DNA of 64,000 bases. Origin: Tetrahymena thermophila SB210. Lineage: Eukaryota > Ciliophora > Oligohymenophorea > Hymenostomatida > Tetrahymenidae. Both the position numbers and the translations under genes were made by a program. Below the pieces are notes generated by a model that saw only the letters and a list, made by a program, of their open reading frames with translations, did not search any database and was not told the origin of the DNA. The stretch is taken from NCBI RefSeq assembly GCF_000189635.1, contig NW_002476335.1:806001-870000 (forward strand). Reading direction: 5' to 3'. Shown here piece after piece: positions 12,944 through 26,145 of this stretch (within the stretch, counting starts at the first letter, position 1; each line of letters opens with the position of its first letter).

Positions 12944-15900
12944 TCAATTAAATTTTTATTGTTAAATTTATTGGCAATTAATTAAATTTGGTTAAATAAT
13001 TTGATTATTTTTAATTTAATTTGAGTGGATTTTTTCATCTCTAGTTGTTAAATCTACACTTTTGAAAATAATCCTCTTATTTTTATGTTGATTAGGATGG
13101 TTTTAGTTTTTGATAGTAGGTGGAAGCTTTGATGCTTGTTCCAAAGAATTTATCGATTTAAATGGAGAATACTTTTTAGCATTCAATTATCTTGTGATTC
13201 CTTAAAGCGGGGAAACAAGAAATTATCTATTTGATTATTAATTTTTTTCATCTTTTTGATTGTTCATTTAATTAAAAATTTCAGATTAAATATTTATAGC
13301 TAAGATAGGTTATGAAGGACTTCTCACTAGTTAGTTGATGTTAAATAAGCTATTACTATTCAATTTTATAGGAGACTAATCTAAATACTAAAGACTTTAC
13401 TATTAATTAATTTATTTTTGGCTTATACTTTAAAGATTAGCTTAAGTTGGTTAAGTTAATTCTGTGTGATTTTAAGTAAACTCCATTATCGATGTTTACC
13501 CATTATTTGTGGTTAAATTACTTGGTATTAAATTAGTTAGGCTACTAGCGAATCTATAACTATTTTAATTAACTTAATTAAAAGTTTTGCTGTAATTTAT
13601 CATTTTATTTATTTTGTTTTGGTTTAATTACTCTTACACTTAATTTTAATGAAGAGTAGCTTCACTTATTAGATTGCTTATTAGTTCTTACTATTCTAAA
13701 TGCATTGGTGAATATACATCAGATTTTCTATTTGATTTCTAAGATTAGATTTATCTTTTTTAGCTTTATTCCTGTTATTATTTCAAATCTAACTAAAATT
13801 TGTAAAATCTTTAACCTGTTTTACTAAGTTTATTTTCACTATACTATCTCGTTTAAGGAGATAAAAGAGGGCGAATTTTCAGTTTTTAATTCTAGTTAGA
13901 GTCACTTCTATTTTATTAAATAACTTCATTCATAATTACAGGCCTTTCTTGACTATTTGAGGTTATTTTTAAAGGAGTCTGAGCCTCCATATGTAGATTA
14001 TGTAAGAAATGCTAAATTGCTGCAGTTTAAGTTAATTCATTTTATGTTTATTGAGGAGAATAGTTATTCATACTTTTATTTTATAAATTCTGCTCTTAAT
14101 TATGAGAGTTATTTTAATCTTGAGTTTACTTTTGATGGCTGCTGAAAATAGCTGAGGGATTTCTTTTGCTTTTTCTCAATATATGAATAAACTCTGAAGC
14201 ATTTTATGATTTGGGTTAAAGCTGTTTAAATATTGAAGATTTTTAATCATAATTTTAATTAAGTTTTTGTTGGTAAGTCTAATTCTATTCAGGATATTCC
14301 TCTGTTATCTCATTTATTTTTTTCTGCTCATTTCTCTCAGTTTATATAGAATGAGGTTTATTTTAAGAATCAAAAAATGACTTCAAAGAATTAAAGTCTA
14401 ATTATAAATTTTTGAGCGATGATTAATGTTAGATTTAATTAATAATTGAAGTAGCTTAATTATTCATTTTAATGCTTAAACTCTTTTTTTTCCTTATTAT
14501 TTTTTTACCATTATCTTAATCTCTCCACTATTAAAATTTATCTTCAATATCCTTTTTGAGTACTTTCAACTTTCTTGAATCTTTTAATTAAAATATTTTT
14601 AAAGGCTAATCAAGCAGTAAAACATTTGATTCTTTTTTATTACTGTTTAGATGAGATTACTCAGAGCTACCTCTAGCAGTATGAGGCTTTAAACTATCAA
14701 ATATATTCTATCTATGTGAATGATTATTATTATTATTTGTTGAATTAGGTAAATTTAAGGTTAAAGAACTTCTTACAGGAGTTTGCTATAGTTATTTAGT
14801 TGTGCTACTTTACATTTAAAGACTAGAATTATTCTCTTAAACTTAGTTTTATAGTGTGTGTGTACTTGATAGTGCTGGTGTCTAAAGTTAACTGTTAATT
14901 TCTGAGGTATCATTATTTATCTATTAAATTTAAGCAGGAGATTATGGATTTTATTTACTCGGATAGATATTTGGAGATAGAGCATGAGTCTAAATTTAAC
15001 TGCTCTATAAATTCTGTGTTGGAGATGATTAGAGGCTAGGGGAATTTGGAATTTAGTTTTAAATTGTTAATGTTTTATGTCTTTTTTAACTTCTTTGAGA
15101 TACCTGTAAATGAACACAACTTTTTCTTGGAGAAACCGTATCTAAGTTTTATGAATACTTTTAACTAAACGAATCTTAATTTGTAAACGGTTCGCTTCCT
15201 CTACCAGATATAGGAGAAGAAGCTTCGAATAAAGAGTTTTATATTTTGCTAAGCCTTTAAAATATAGATGGTTGTTTAAGGAGTTGATTTTATTGCGCAG
15301 CTTGCAACAAAAGAGGATTTGCTTAAAGATTATGAGAAGGTGATAAATACCCATACGCTCCTCCAGAGGGACTTAAAGAAGAAATATTAATATTCAGGTT
15401 GATAGAAGAGCTTCTTTTTGCATAAGAGCTATTTATTGGTGATCCTATTAAAGTAGTTAAATCTGAAGAAGCGGTATCATTAGATTTGTTTTTTGAACTA
15501 TTTTAAAGATTTAATTCACTTTTTCTATTAATTTAAGGTGTAAACAAATTAATAGGATTGCTTGTACTTATAGAATATTTTTGCTTTGGAGTTGAAATAG
15601 ATCCTTTCATCAATTTCTTAATATCGCTACTTTATTAAAAAATACTATTTGTCTATAGTAGTTCACTGATTTAATTGATTTCTTAGTTTTGAATGTTAGT
15701 ATTTTAATAATTATCAATCATGCTTTCGATTTTATTTATTTTCTCCAACATATTTTTTCTTTGTACTGAAAAGAATTCTTAGTCTTATGGGTTGTTGAAT
15801 GCCCAAAAATTCAAAAAAAATAAACGTGAATCTATTCTCATCAGCTTTACTTTCGTTTAGCAAACAGCTTGTGTTTCTCTAAAGGGAAGTGCATCATTAG

Positions 15901-17597
15901 ATTTGCTGTTGAAAAGAATATGATTTTTTTTCTTTGGATCAAGAAGATGCAATATTCCCTCATATTCCCCAAACATTCTACCCTAAGCCACTCTCTGAAT
16001 TACTTACCTTTTCGTAACAATATTCTTCTTTTACAAAGTATTCGTATCACATTTGTCAATCTTAAATACCTTATTTAATATTTTAGGTTAAAAATAAAAT
16101 AAAAAATTTTTTTGTCGATTAAATTTTGAAATTTTATGGATTTTATTTTTTATTTGTTGTGTAAAATTCTATAAGCTAGATTAACCACAGATTCTTTTAT
16201 TAATTTATTTTTATTGCTTAAAAGATATTACAGAAGGTAGATTTTTCCAATAAATTAATATTTTTGTAAGGCAAATTGATTTAAATGAATAAGCAAATTA
16301 TTGTAAAATTTATAGAATTTACCTTACTAATTTCAATTTCTCCTTCTTTGATAAAATAAACATATTAGCATCTCTCGCCTTCTTTGTAAATTACATTATT
16401 TATTTAGTATTCAATATCTTCGCTATTATTGTAAATAACCATTATACCAGCATTGGGCCAGTTGTTAAATGGAGGAATTTCCTTTAGAAAGCTTCTCTAT
16501 TCATTTTAAATCCTTTCATAAATTTTACTTAAAAGCTTGCGAAAGCTATCATATGATAAAGTTGCCAGCTAGCAAGGTGTTATTGTTACAGCAGATGCTG
16601 TTCTAGGGATTCTTTATTCAAGAGCGACTTCACCAAACGAGTTTCCAGGTTAGATAGTGTTAACTTATTTAAAATTGTGTAATTTATATTGCCTAAAATA
16701 TTCAAATTCTTACTCTTCACTAAGATTTTCTAACTAATTTAAGCCTACCATTTTTAATAAATAGTCTTTGAATGAAGATACAGTTTGATTGCTGAATTAA
16801 GAAGGAGCATTTTATACATTAGAAATAGATTAAGGAGTTCCTTAATTTGATTATTAATTTACAAACCTAGGACTGGGTTATACAGAATTATTTCCAAAAG
16901 TGCTTTATGATTGCTGAAGTTATTACTACATTTATTAGGAGTTTGAGTTACTTATTGTATTATTGCTATTTAAATTGTTGTTGTTGTTGCTATTACTACT
17001 AGTAGTATTTTCAGCAGGGAAAAAAAAGGATCCTCTCTTAGTATTAGGAGTATTTAATTCAGAATTATTTGGTTTAGAAGGTATTAAAATTGATACTCTC
17101 CCTGATAAAACGAAATACATATGACGTCCTACGTCGTTATATTAGAAAATGATTTATTATTTTTTATATGTTTCCAACTTTAATTCAAATATAATCTGCT
17201 TTAATAGATCTTCAGAGAGTTATCTCATAATCTACTTAAAGAATCTAAACTAACTAAACTGCTCAATTAAAAATTCAGCTGCTTTTTTAGTTCTTTTTTG
17301 TTCTTTCAGATACTTAATAAGCTTTAAGTGTTTATCTTCTTAATCTGCTATATCAGAGAATGCTCCATTATAAGGATTTATAGATTCCTTTTTTTTCTAA
17401 TTTATTTACGCTGACACTAGCTACTCATCGGGATTGCCTCTTAAAATAACTGTTGAGAGTTTTCCAATTTAGTTGTTTTATTTTAAGCTATCTTCTTCAT
17501 TATTGACTAACACTTCTTTATTTTATAGATTAATGTTGCCACTTAAACTATTTCTTATAGCTTATCTTAAACTTTATTCACCATTTTGCTAAGCCAT
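12944..17597 (-). CDS. Protein with two cyclic-nucleotide-binding domains and a long Q/N/S-rich tail
   Basis: Two exons on the minus strand: 17597-16323 and 16069-12944, predicting 1466 aa. The 3,126-nt second exon has no in-frame TGA. After about 115 polar residues comes a cNMP-binding fold starting near LSEDLLKQIIFELK. It contains GRHMYFVLSGRVSIL and, after an Asn/Gln/Ser-rich insertion of roughly 150 residues, the phosphate-binding cassette-like GNSFGEVALEQRIPRTASAV. A second cNMP-like domain follows (IYKEGERCQYVYFIKEGEIEIS, across the intron, then GRMFGEYEGILHLL) with a less typical cassette. The remaining ~900 residues are Gln/Asn/Ser-rich with many SP sites and no clear domain. No kinase or channel domain is present, so it is more likely a cNMP-sensing adaptor than PKA or PKG. 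The first cassette keeps the G-E...R arrangement expected for ligand binding. The intron is supported by phase and by in-frame TGA inside it. Confidence 0.85.
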
Positions 17598-19031
17598 ATT
17601 TTAGTCCTAAAAGTTGATATTAAATAAGATAAAATATAAATAAAATTTCATGAAACAAAATACTTACTATGATTTTATTTAGTGAAGCTAAAGTTTTTAG
17701 TTTATAAATGTAAAAAAATGTAAAGTAGTTGTGAATGAAAACTATTGATCCTTATCAGAATTACAAGTTTTTTTTTTCAAAATCTCCTCGACTAATTAAT
17801 TTAAAAGTTTTAGGTTTTTTTAATTTTTAATTTTTACCAAAAATTAAAAAGATGATTTGATTTATTTATCTAGTAATGTTAATCTATTTTTATGGTTATT
17901 AAATATAATTTAGTTTTAAAGTAATACAATAAATTAGGAAAGATACTTCAAATTCACATTTAATTTATAGATATAAGTATTTGTTACAACATTATATAGA
18001 ATTTTCATCCACAAAAATTTTAATAAATTTTAGGTTAGTAAAACTTCTTTATTAAGCGTTAGGCAATACAAATTTCTTTGTTATAAGATTTATTTATATG
18101 TAAGATAACAATTATAGGCTAGTAAATAAATATTTATCTTTATTTTTTAATTAAAATCTAAAGTCTCTATATTTTTTGTTTAGAAAACAAGTAATGATGC
18201 TTTACAAGTTTTTCAATTTAACTTTATATCTGATTCCTGCTTTGATTTTATTTTCTCCATTTAAATTTTGTGTTTTTTTTATTTTAAAAATTAATGGTAT
18301 TTAATTTATAAATAAATAAAAAGATTTACTACGTAGTTTTAAAAAATTTGTCTATTTTTGAATCTTTAAAAAAATATTAATAATTTAATTATAAGCACAA
18401 ATATTGTTGAAAATTTTGAGAATATTTTCTTTTGTTATGGAATTTTTCTTAAAATTGTTTTTATACTATTTAAAAGTCTCTTAATAATGAATATTTAATT
18501 TAACCAAACAAAAAAGTAAACTATTTTCAAGAATAAATTTATTAATACAAAATAAGAATTAAAATTCATAAATAATCAAAAATATTTATTGGAAAACAAA
18601 ATATCTTATTTTAAATTAGTTTAATTAACAATTAATTAAAATAAATTTAAAAAAATTAATTATAGTTATTCTATTTTAAGAAATTAAAATATTTAATAGA
18701 TTTCATGGATTACCTAAGAAATTTATTTTTAAAATGATGTTGATTTCTACAGACTGTTAAATTAAAGACATAATAATTTGTAGATTATAGTTTGTTTCTT
18801 AAATTTATATAAAATGATTAATTTATAGATAATTAATTACTAAGATAAATACATAAAAGACATATTAATAAAGATTATCATGCATGTAATTGTAAATAAC
18901 TTAACATATTAAAAAATTATTATAAATCATCTTTATCAAATTTTAGTATTACAAAATAATTAAAAATAGAAAACTGCTTGAATTAAAATTCATTGATAAG
19001 TATTACAAATCAATTTTAAGCATTAAATTTT
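17598..19031. other. Divergent promoter region
   Basis: About 1.4 kb of very AT-rich sequence lies between the start of the minus-strand cNMP-binding protein and the start of the plus-strand TPR-like gene. It must contain both promoters. I see no ORF longer than about 50 codons on either strand, no tRNA-like sequence and no repeat. Confidence 0.5.
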
Positions 19032-22000
19032 ATGAGTCAAATTAGAAATTAAGGTTCAAAAAGTCCCTTTAGGAGAGATGAATAATCATTAAACAGCTCT
19101 GAGCTTTATCTGACAGATTAATTCAATTAGGAAGAAAGAAAAAAATTGTAGTAATAAGCCATTACAATATCTGCCTTGACCTAAAAGCTTTTAATCTATA
19201 GTGAAAAAAATGTAGCAGTTTACATAATATTATTTCATTTCTACTTTTGAATTTATTAGGAATAATCAAAATTAAAAGTTCAAATTTATGAATACTAAAT
19301 GTATTTAATTAAAGGTGTTAATAAAATATTTTGTTTTATAGGGTATTGATAAGTATTTGAAGGTTAATTTAGTGAAACTAGCTGAAAAATTAATCTAAAA
19401 GAAATAGTTCCCTAAATTTATAGTCGAAAAAAGTATTGATGTGCTAAAGTTGTTAAATAAGACAGCTTCCAAACTTGTTGAAGCCAAAGGTTAAAAATAT
19501 TTATTTAAAAGTTCTACCAATTCATTTATTATAATTGCTGAATTTTATTCTTATTATAGATATGTTTTTAATGACTAATAATTGTTTTTCTAAATTTAAT
19601 TTCAAAAAAAATAAAATCCATTTTTAATTGATATAGATTATAATTCAGGTATGCTAATTTTAGATTTGGCTTTGAGAATAAGTACTTCAGTTAAAAATGG
19701 GTTAGAATCAGATTTATAGTAGTATATAACGTTAAATAATATTGCTATACTATGTAGCAAGTACATATTTATTTTTAGATTAACTTTTATTTATATTTAA
19801 GAATTCTATCAGTTTTAAAGTTAAATGGCTTTATTTTAATGTACTATTGTTATAAATTTTATAGAATCGGAAAAGTTACTCTTTCAAAAAAGTATTTGAA
19901 GATAATTTTAGAGAAAATAGCGAGCAATTACTGGGATAAAAGAACAGATATGCTAGATATTGTAGAAGCTATAACTTTAAATAATTTATGTAGCATTTAT
20001 GTTAAAGAAGAAAAATATGAAAAGGTATACTATCACTCTGAATTGGCATTGATTTTAATTGAAAACAAGGTACTTACATAATATTTTTCCTTTTTACATT
20101 TAATTCATATGAATAATTTATTTGATTATTAGAAAATTATTTTTTTAGCAAAGTTTAAATATTTCATTTAATTTAAATTCCTTATTTTATAAAAATATAA
20201 AAGTTTTCTTTATTTTATGTTGTAAAAACATTAATTTAAATTATACTTAAAGCTGTTTAAGAGAATTAAGGAGGAAGGAGAAAATAAATTAAAAAAGGAT
20301 ACCTAGTTTGTTAGCGATCTACACATTCTTCTTTAAGGATACATTTACAGAGGATGGAGTTAAGATGAAATAAAAAATCATAAATATCAAGATTATATTT
20401 TGAGTAATTCACAAGGGGAGGAATCATTTTCTGATAAATAAAAGATTTACAATAACGGATATAGACTCTCTAGCACCATTTTAGGAAAAGACCATATGAT
20501 GACTATAAGCTTTTAGCGATTACTAAAGTAAGCAAAAAGCGAATAGTAAGAAATTTTAAAGAATATGGAAAAATAAAAGGATGATGGCTCATCTGATGAA
20601 TAAAATGCTCATTTAAGATTTTATTAAGACAGAATTAAAAAAGTTGCTATAATTTATGAATAAAATTATATTTAATTAAGCATGGAAGATAAGCTCTATA
20701 TTTTGAAATAAATATTTGCTAAAACTGTGAATTAAAACATCTAAGAATCTAATAATAACATTACAATAGTAGATAGCTAAGAAGATATTGAAGACAGTCT
20801 GGAATTATAGGGATTAAACTTCGTAAAAACCGAATATATTAAACCATCTTAAAGCAGATCTCAAAGAACGTCTCCTATTAGTAGCAAGAAATTTAGGACA
20901 ATTAAAAATAATTCAAAAAATTAACCAACCAATAAATTTATTTTTAGGAATTAATCACCCAATTTTAGGGTTAATTAGAACTATTTAAAGGGAAAGCGTC
21001 TAAATAATTAGTAGTTTTATAATACAGATTTTCATTATGGCATGAAAGAAAGAGCACAGTCTTATCATTCAGGTCTGAACTAATAATACTTCTTAAATTA
21101 GACAGCTAACAATATGCTTCGTGGTTTGAATGATAATAATTATGTAGGAAATGATCCACATTAAATAGGTCTCAATTAAACTAATACAGGCTATTTGTAG
21201 TCACAGTAGTAGCATTTAAATAGTTTATATCCAAATGAAACCAACTTAGATCTGATGACAATAAATAATGGCTTAGTTGACTATCAGCCATAAAGTTTAA
21301 ATAGACATCAGTAACTTTAATAATAACTCTTTATGTAAAGCAATGGAAACGGCTTGTTGTATTAAAATAAAAATAGATTCAATAATCCAGCAAGCTATAT
21401 TTAAAACCCTAACCATTTAAATAACACTACCGATTATCAAAATAATAATCAAGTTATAAATCAACAAGATTATACAATAAATTAAATGGCTAATTATAAC
21501 TTGTAAATGCCTCAATTTAATTAGCAACCTAATTTGGGAGCATCTATTCAGCCTAATTAGTATGGTCAGCCTAATCGTATTAATTCTGCAATAAATGGAT
21601 TAACTCCTCAAAATCCTACTCAACAATAATATTTACCTTAAATTTAAACATAAGGTATGACACCAAATCAAGTAATTAATTAATTAATTATTTACATATT
21701 TAATATTTCCTTAACTTATTTACTTTATAAAAATATCTCAAAATATTATTTATTTTTATAAATAGGTTTTGTAAGCATAATTAACAAATTTAAGCAATGT
21801 TAAGTATCCGTTTTAGAATGGGTTAGGAATAAATAATTAAAATAATGGTGGTGGTTAGCTTTAACTGTAATAAAATTAATTTAACTAAAAAATTATAGCA
21901 TAAAATAATAACTAATAAACAATTTAAGATGAAAATAATAAAATTTCTTCAAATTAAATAAATTTCTTTCACTAAAATAAAGATAACACTCAAGGAAATC

Positions 22001-25000
22001 AGCCAGTTTAATAAATAAATGATTAATTATCGTATAACAATAATAATTAAAACAATATTATACTAAATAAGATTGTAGAAAGCAGTAAAAATTCACCTTA
22101 AAATTAAATTACTGATAATTTTAGCTTGAAAAAATAACAATCAAATCATGGTCAAAAAGAAAAAATTTAACTGATAAATTAATAGAAACCAAATCTATTA
22201 GATGCTAATGAAGCTAATTCATAAAAAGAATATTTTATTTTAAACAAAGAATATAATGTACCCGAAAGTGCAGCCTTCCCAAACTAGCATGGCGAAAATA
22301 AAAACCTTAATGAAAGCAAAGATATGAATCAGCAATAAGCTAAAATATATTAAGATTATGCAGGAAAACTTACTGGCACTTTTAATTCAGAATAGATTAA
22401 AAAAATCAATGACAGTTAGAGAGAACTTAAAACTAATCTAAATAAAAAACCATAATAATAATAATAATAGTAATAATAAGATGTAGCTAGCCCATAAGTA
22501 TAATAATAATATAACATTCCACTTCACTTAATAGATAATAAAAATAATTTATCTTAAAATGGAGAAGTAACAAAAAATAACAAATCGACACAACCATCAT
22601 CTTAAATGACACCTTAAACTAATAACTAAACAAATAACAAACCTTTATTTGAAATAAACAAATTCGAAGACAATTCATAATAAAAAAAGATCACTAATGA
22701 GCAGAAGCGCCAAAAATATTAAGAATAATAACACACGAAGGAAATTGTTAGCCTTAAAAATATTCCTAACATTGGTTACTCGTAGTTAGAATCATAAATG
22801 ATCGAGAAGCCTAATGGGACAATAGGAGCACCGAATTTAAATTCAGGAGCTGTTAATAACTAAGTAAGCAATAATGTAATAAAAATAATATTAGGTTTTC
22901 TCATTCGAAATAATTTTATTTTATAAATAGCATAAGGAGGAAGAAGGAATGAAAGATGAAGTATTGTAGAAGCATTAAATTATTAACACTGTTGGAAATT
23001 TAAAGCTCAGCGAATCTACAGCATACAACCCATCATCTCCAAAAAACTTATTAGGGTAAAGAGAAAATACTCACCAAAATTAAAATAGCCCTTAGGTAAA
23101 TCCTAGTAATCCAAATCATGTAACTAAGCATACTGGTGGCACAAGTGTATAATCTCCAACAAACTATATTAACAATGTTATTATGATGTAAAATCAACAA
23201 TTCCAAAGTCCCTAAGTAACTAAATTGGCAAGTAATTTAAAGAAAATCAAAGACGAAGAAATTATAGCTAATAAAATGGGATCTCCTCAATCTTAGTCTC
23301 CTTAAAACTACTCCCATGCAAATAAATTTTAAATAAGCACAAATTAAAATGGCATATAAGTAATTGGAAGCATGGGCAGTGGTACGTTAAACTCAGCTGG
23401 AAATAATATAAGTAATAATGGGCAATAATTTGTTTATCCTTAAAATAACCAAGCAACAAACAATAAATTACCGATGACTTCATACACAAATATAAGTTAG
23501 TAAGCAAGGGGATAATCTAAATAAAGGATTCCTTCTATAAATGCTATGGTACAAAACATTACTAACTCATAAAATACGTAGATGTTTGCATCAGATATAT
23601 CTCTAACTAAACATTAAAAGTAAAGTGAATTCGATGTATATACTCCTATAGGTTCGCAAAAGTAAAATTAATGGGCTCTTTTCAACGATGGTGAAATAGA
23701 CTATTTGCGTCACATTAAAATAGAATCTCTTATAAATTCCAACTGCTCTGTTGCTAAAATACTTTAATTTAATTCAGTATAATATCTGGTTGAAGTAGGA
23801 GTAAGTAAGAATACCCAGGAAATAACGTTTTCAGGATTTTAAATACATGATAAAGTGCAATTAATTACAGAAAGCCTTACTCTTCCGGTTTTGTAAATAG
23901 AAATTATAGCTTTTTAAATTTTAATTTTTATTGGTGTTAAAAATTTTTAAAAGGAAGGGAATTCTAAATTTTTTAGATTTGAATGAAGGAACTCCGTATA
24001 ATAAGCCTTTTAAAACAATATAGGGCTTTAAGGATTTATGTTAATACTTAATATTCCCTTTTATAAGAATAAATCCATAAGAAAGAAAGATAGAAATGAA
24101 CTTCTCTAATTACAGTATCCTCTAATATTAGTAATGGTCAATAGAGTTTTTAAAAACTACATGCCATGCTACATTTATTCATTTAAATAACAATGAATTT
24201 AAATTTACTTTAAGATAGTAGTAAAGTTCTATATTACTTTTTTATTGATTTTAATACTTTATTTTTATTCAAACAGAGCTGGATCTCAACAAAGTAATAT
24301 TGACAAAGACTTTATTCGAATTGACATTAAATTTGATGAAGCCACAATAAAATCCTAATTTCAAAAGCTTTAGTATCCTGATGAGTAAGGAAATGAAATA
24401 GTCGATAATTATGAAAGAGACGACATAAAATATATTGTAGACATATCAGATCTTCTTGATGAAGAAGATAATAAAAAAGATTCATTGCTGTAAGAAATTA
24501 CCAGCATAATGGCAAACTCAAAAAAGCATTAAAAAATTCATTTAACTAATTATTAAATCCCAAATACAATAATATTTTGCTAAAAGTTAAATGATTTAAT
24601 GAATTTAGTTTAATCTTACTTAATGAAGAATCACAACATTACATCTTATTAATAATATGTTGAAGATTAATCTATAAAAGTGCTAAGGATACATATAAAT
24701 GAAGACTTTAAGAAAGGATAAATTTTTTTCATTAGAGAATCTCATCCCCAACCAAAAACAGTATGTGTCAGCATTTAAAATATCCATGAAACACACGGTA
24801 TAAACAAACAAACATTCATTTGAATTTTAATAAAATTTTTTTTTAATCTTTTCGAATTAGCTCCTCATGGCAAATTGGTACAATGTGTAGGTAAAAAAGA
24901 AGTACCTTTAGAAGAATTCTGGAAAACGTTTGGAGTCTAATATGATAATTTAGATAAAGAAGAAAGATATTACTTCCTCACATTAATTGGTCTGAAATAT

Positions 25001-25757
25001 AATTTGTATACACACACAAAGCGTAATCAAATTTCTTTATTAAATTAAATTAAAAGTATTTTTTTTTTTGAGTATGAGAAGAGAGGGAAATTTTGTGTTT
25101 TTCTTTCTTCAATAAATTTCACACAAAAAAAAATAAACCAAAGCAATCAATTTATATAATTTTAAAGACTCTATTAAATTTTTTATTATGATTAGCGCTT
25201 GAATTAGATGATTACGGAAGGTATTAAGAAAATCCTATTATAACAAACACATTAAGCATAGGTGGTTTTTCAAGAACACTAAAAGGTAAAATTTTTTTTG
25301 AAATTCAATTTTTTTAAGTATCCGCTATTTTAATTCAAAAGGTACTTCTTACAAAACTCCAATGACATGTTAATTGATAGGAATTGATGATGTTCCGTTT
25401 GGAGTTAAGGTTGTACTTCATGATTTAGAATAAAACTCAGAGTCTGGAGTATTTTATATCATTGATTCAGTTAATTGGACTAAATTTAAGAGATAAGAAG
25501 ATCCAAATGTAAAGAAGAAGAGGACGAAAAAATATAAAGACGAGTACGATATTATCAAAAACTATGAGCTTACAAATATTTTGTATTCAGTTGGGTTCAA
25601 GCTGCTTGAGAACTCTATTTAATTCAGAAAATTTTAATCTAACTAACTTTACATAGCAGGAAGAAATCTGTATTCAGGATTCATTTCAAATGTAGATAGA
25701 TTCGAAAATGTTGTCAATCTAGCAGAAATAGCTAACCAAATAGTTCAATAATAATGA
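19032..25757 (+). CDS. Large 12-exon protein: TPR-like N-terminus, long Q/N-rich middle, unknown C-terminal domain
   Basis: Exons: 19032-19211 (or to 19217), 19342-19489, 19637-19760, 19802-20069, 20253-21671, 21766-22875, 22931-23892, 23954-24220, 24277-24797, 24861-25022, 25196-25285 and 25342-25757, about 1888 aa. Every phase adds up. Residues about 60-250 are helical and resemble TPR pairs, for example ITLNNIAILCSKILSVLK and TLNNLCSIYVKEEKYEKVYY. From about 430 to 1150 the chain is Asn/Gln-rich with poly-Gln written as TAA runs. The last ~500 residues are ordered, mixed alpha/beta-looking sequence, including GRYQENPIITNTLSIGGFSR and PFGVKVVLHDLEQ, which I cannot assign. There is no signal peptide or clear membrane span. 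The first intron donor is ambiguous by six bases. The function is unknown; TPRs suggest a scaffold. Confidence 0.8.
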
Positions 25758-26145
25758 TAGTCAGTCATTGAAATAAAATAAACAAATTACATCTAAACAA
25801 TTAATTTTCTAAAAACTTGTCAAAATAATTCTAAATGAAATAAATATCTTACTTTAGGTGAAAACTTTAATGTTAGATAGATATATTTATAAATACCATA
25901 AAATTAAAAATATAATTTTGTAAAATAAAAAATAAAAAACTTTTATTTTTATGTGTTTTATTGATTATTCTATTAAATGAAATACAAACAAAAAATTTTA
26001 TCAAAAAGAATCTGTTATCAGAAAAAAGAATGTAATATTTTAATTAAAAAAAAATCCAAATAAAGAATTTCAGAAAACAAAAAAAAGTAAAGAGCTTTAA
26101 AACAACACCAATAAAGAAAAGGTTAAGAAAGTTATTCATTCAAAG
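25758..26145. other. Intergenic, AT-rich
   Basis: A short spacer between two plus-strand genes with no visible ORF or RNA structure. Confidence 0.5.

Noticed and set aside
13085..15398. A plus-strand coding region or pseudogene with G-ending codons and three or four TGAs
   Set aside because: The minus strand of the same DNA is open without a single TGA for 3.1 kb in phase with a recognisable cNMP-binding protein. The plus frame is its mirror image.
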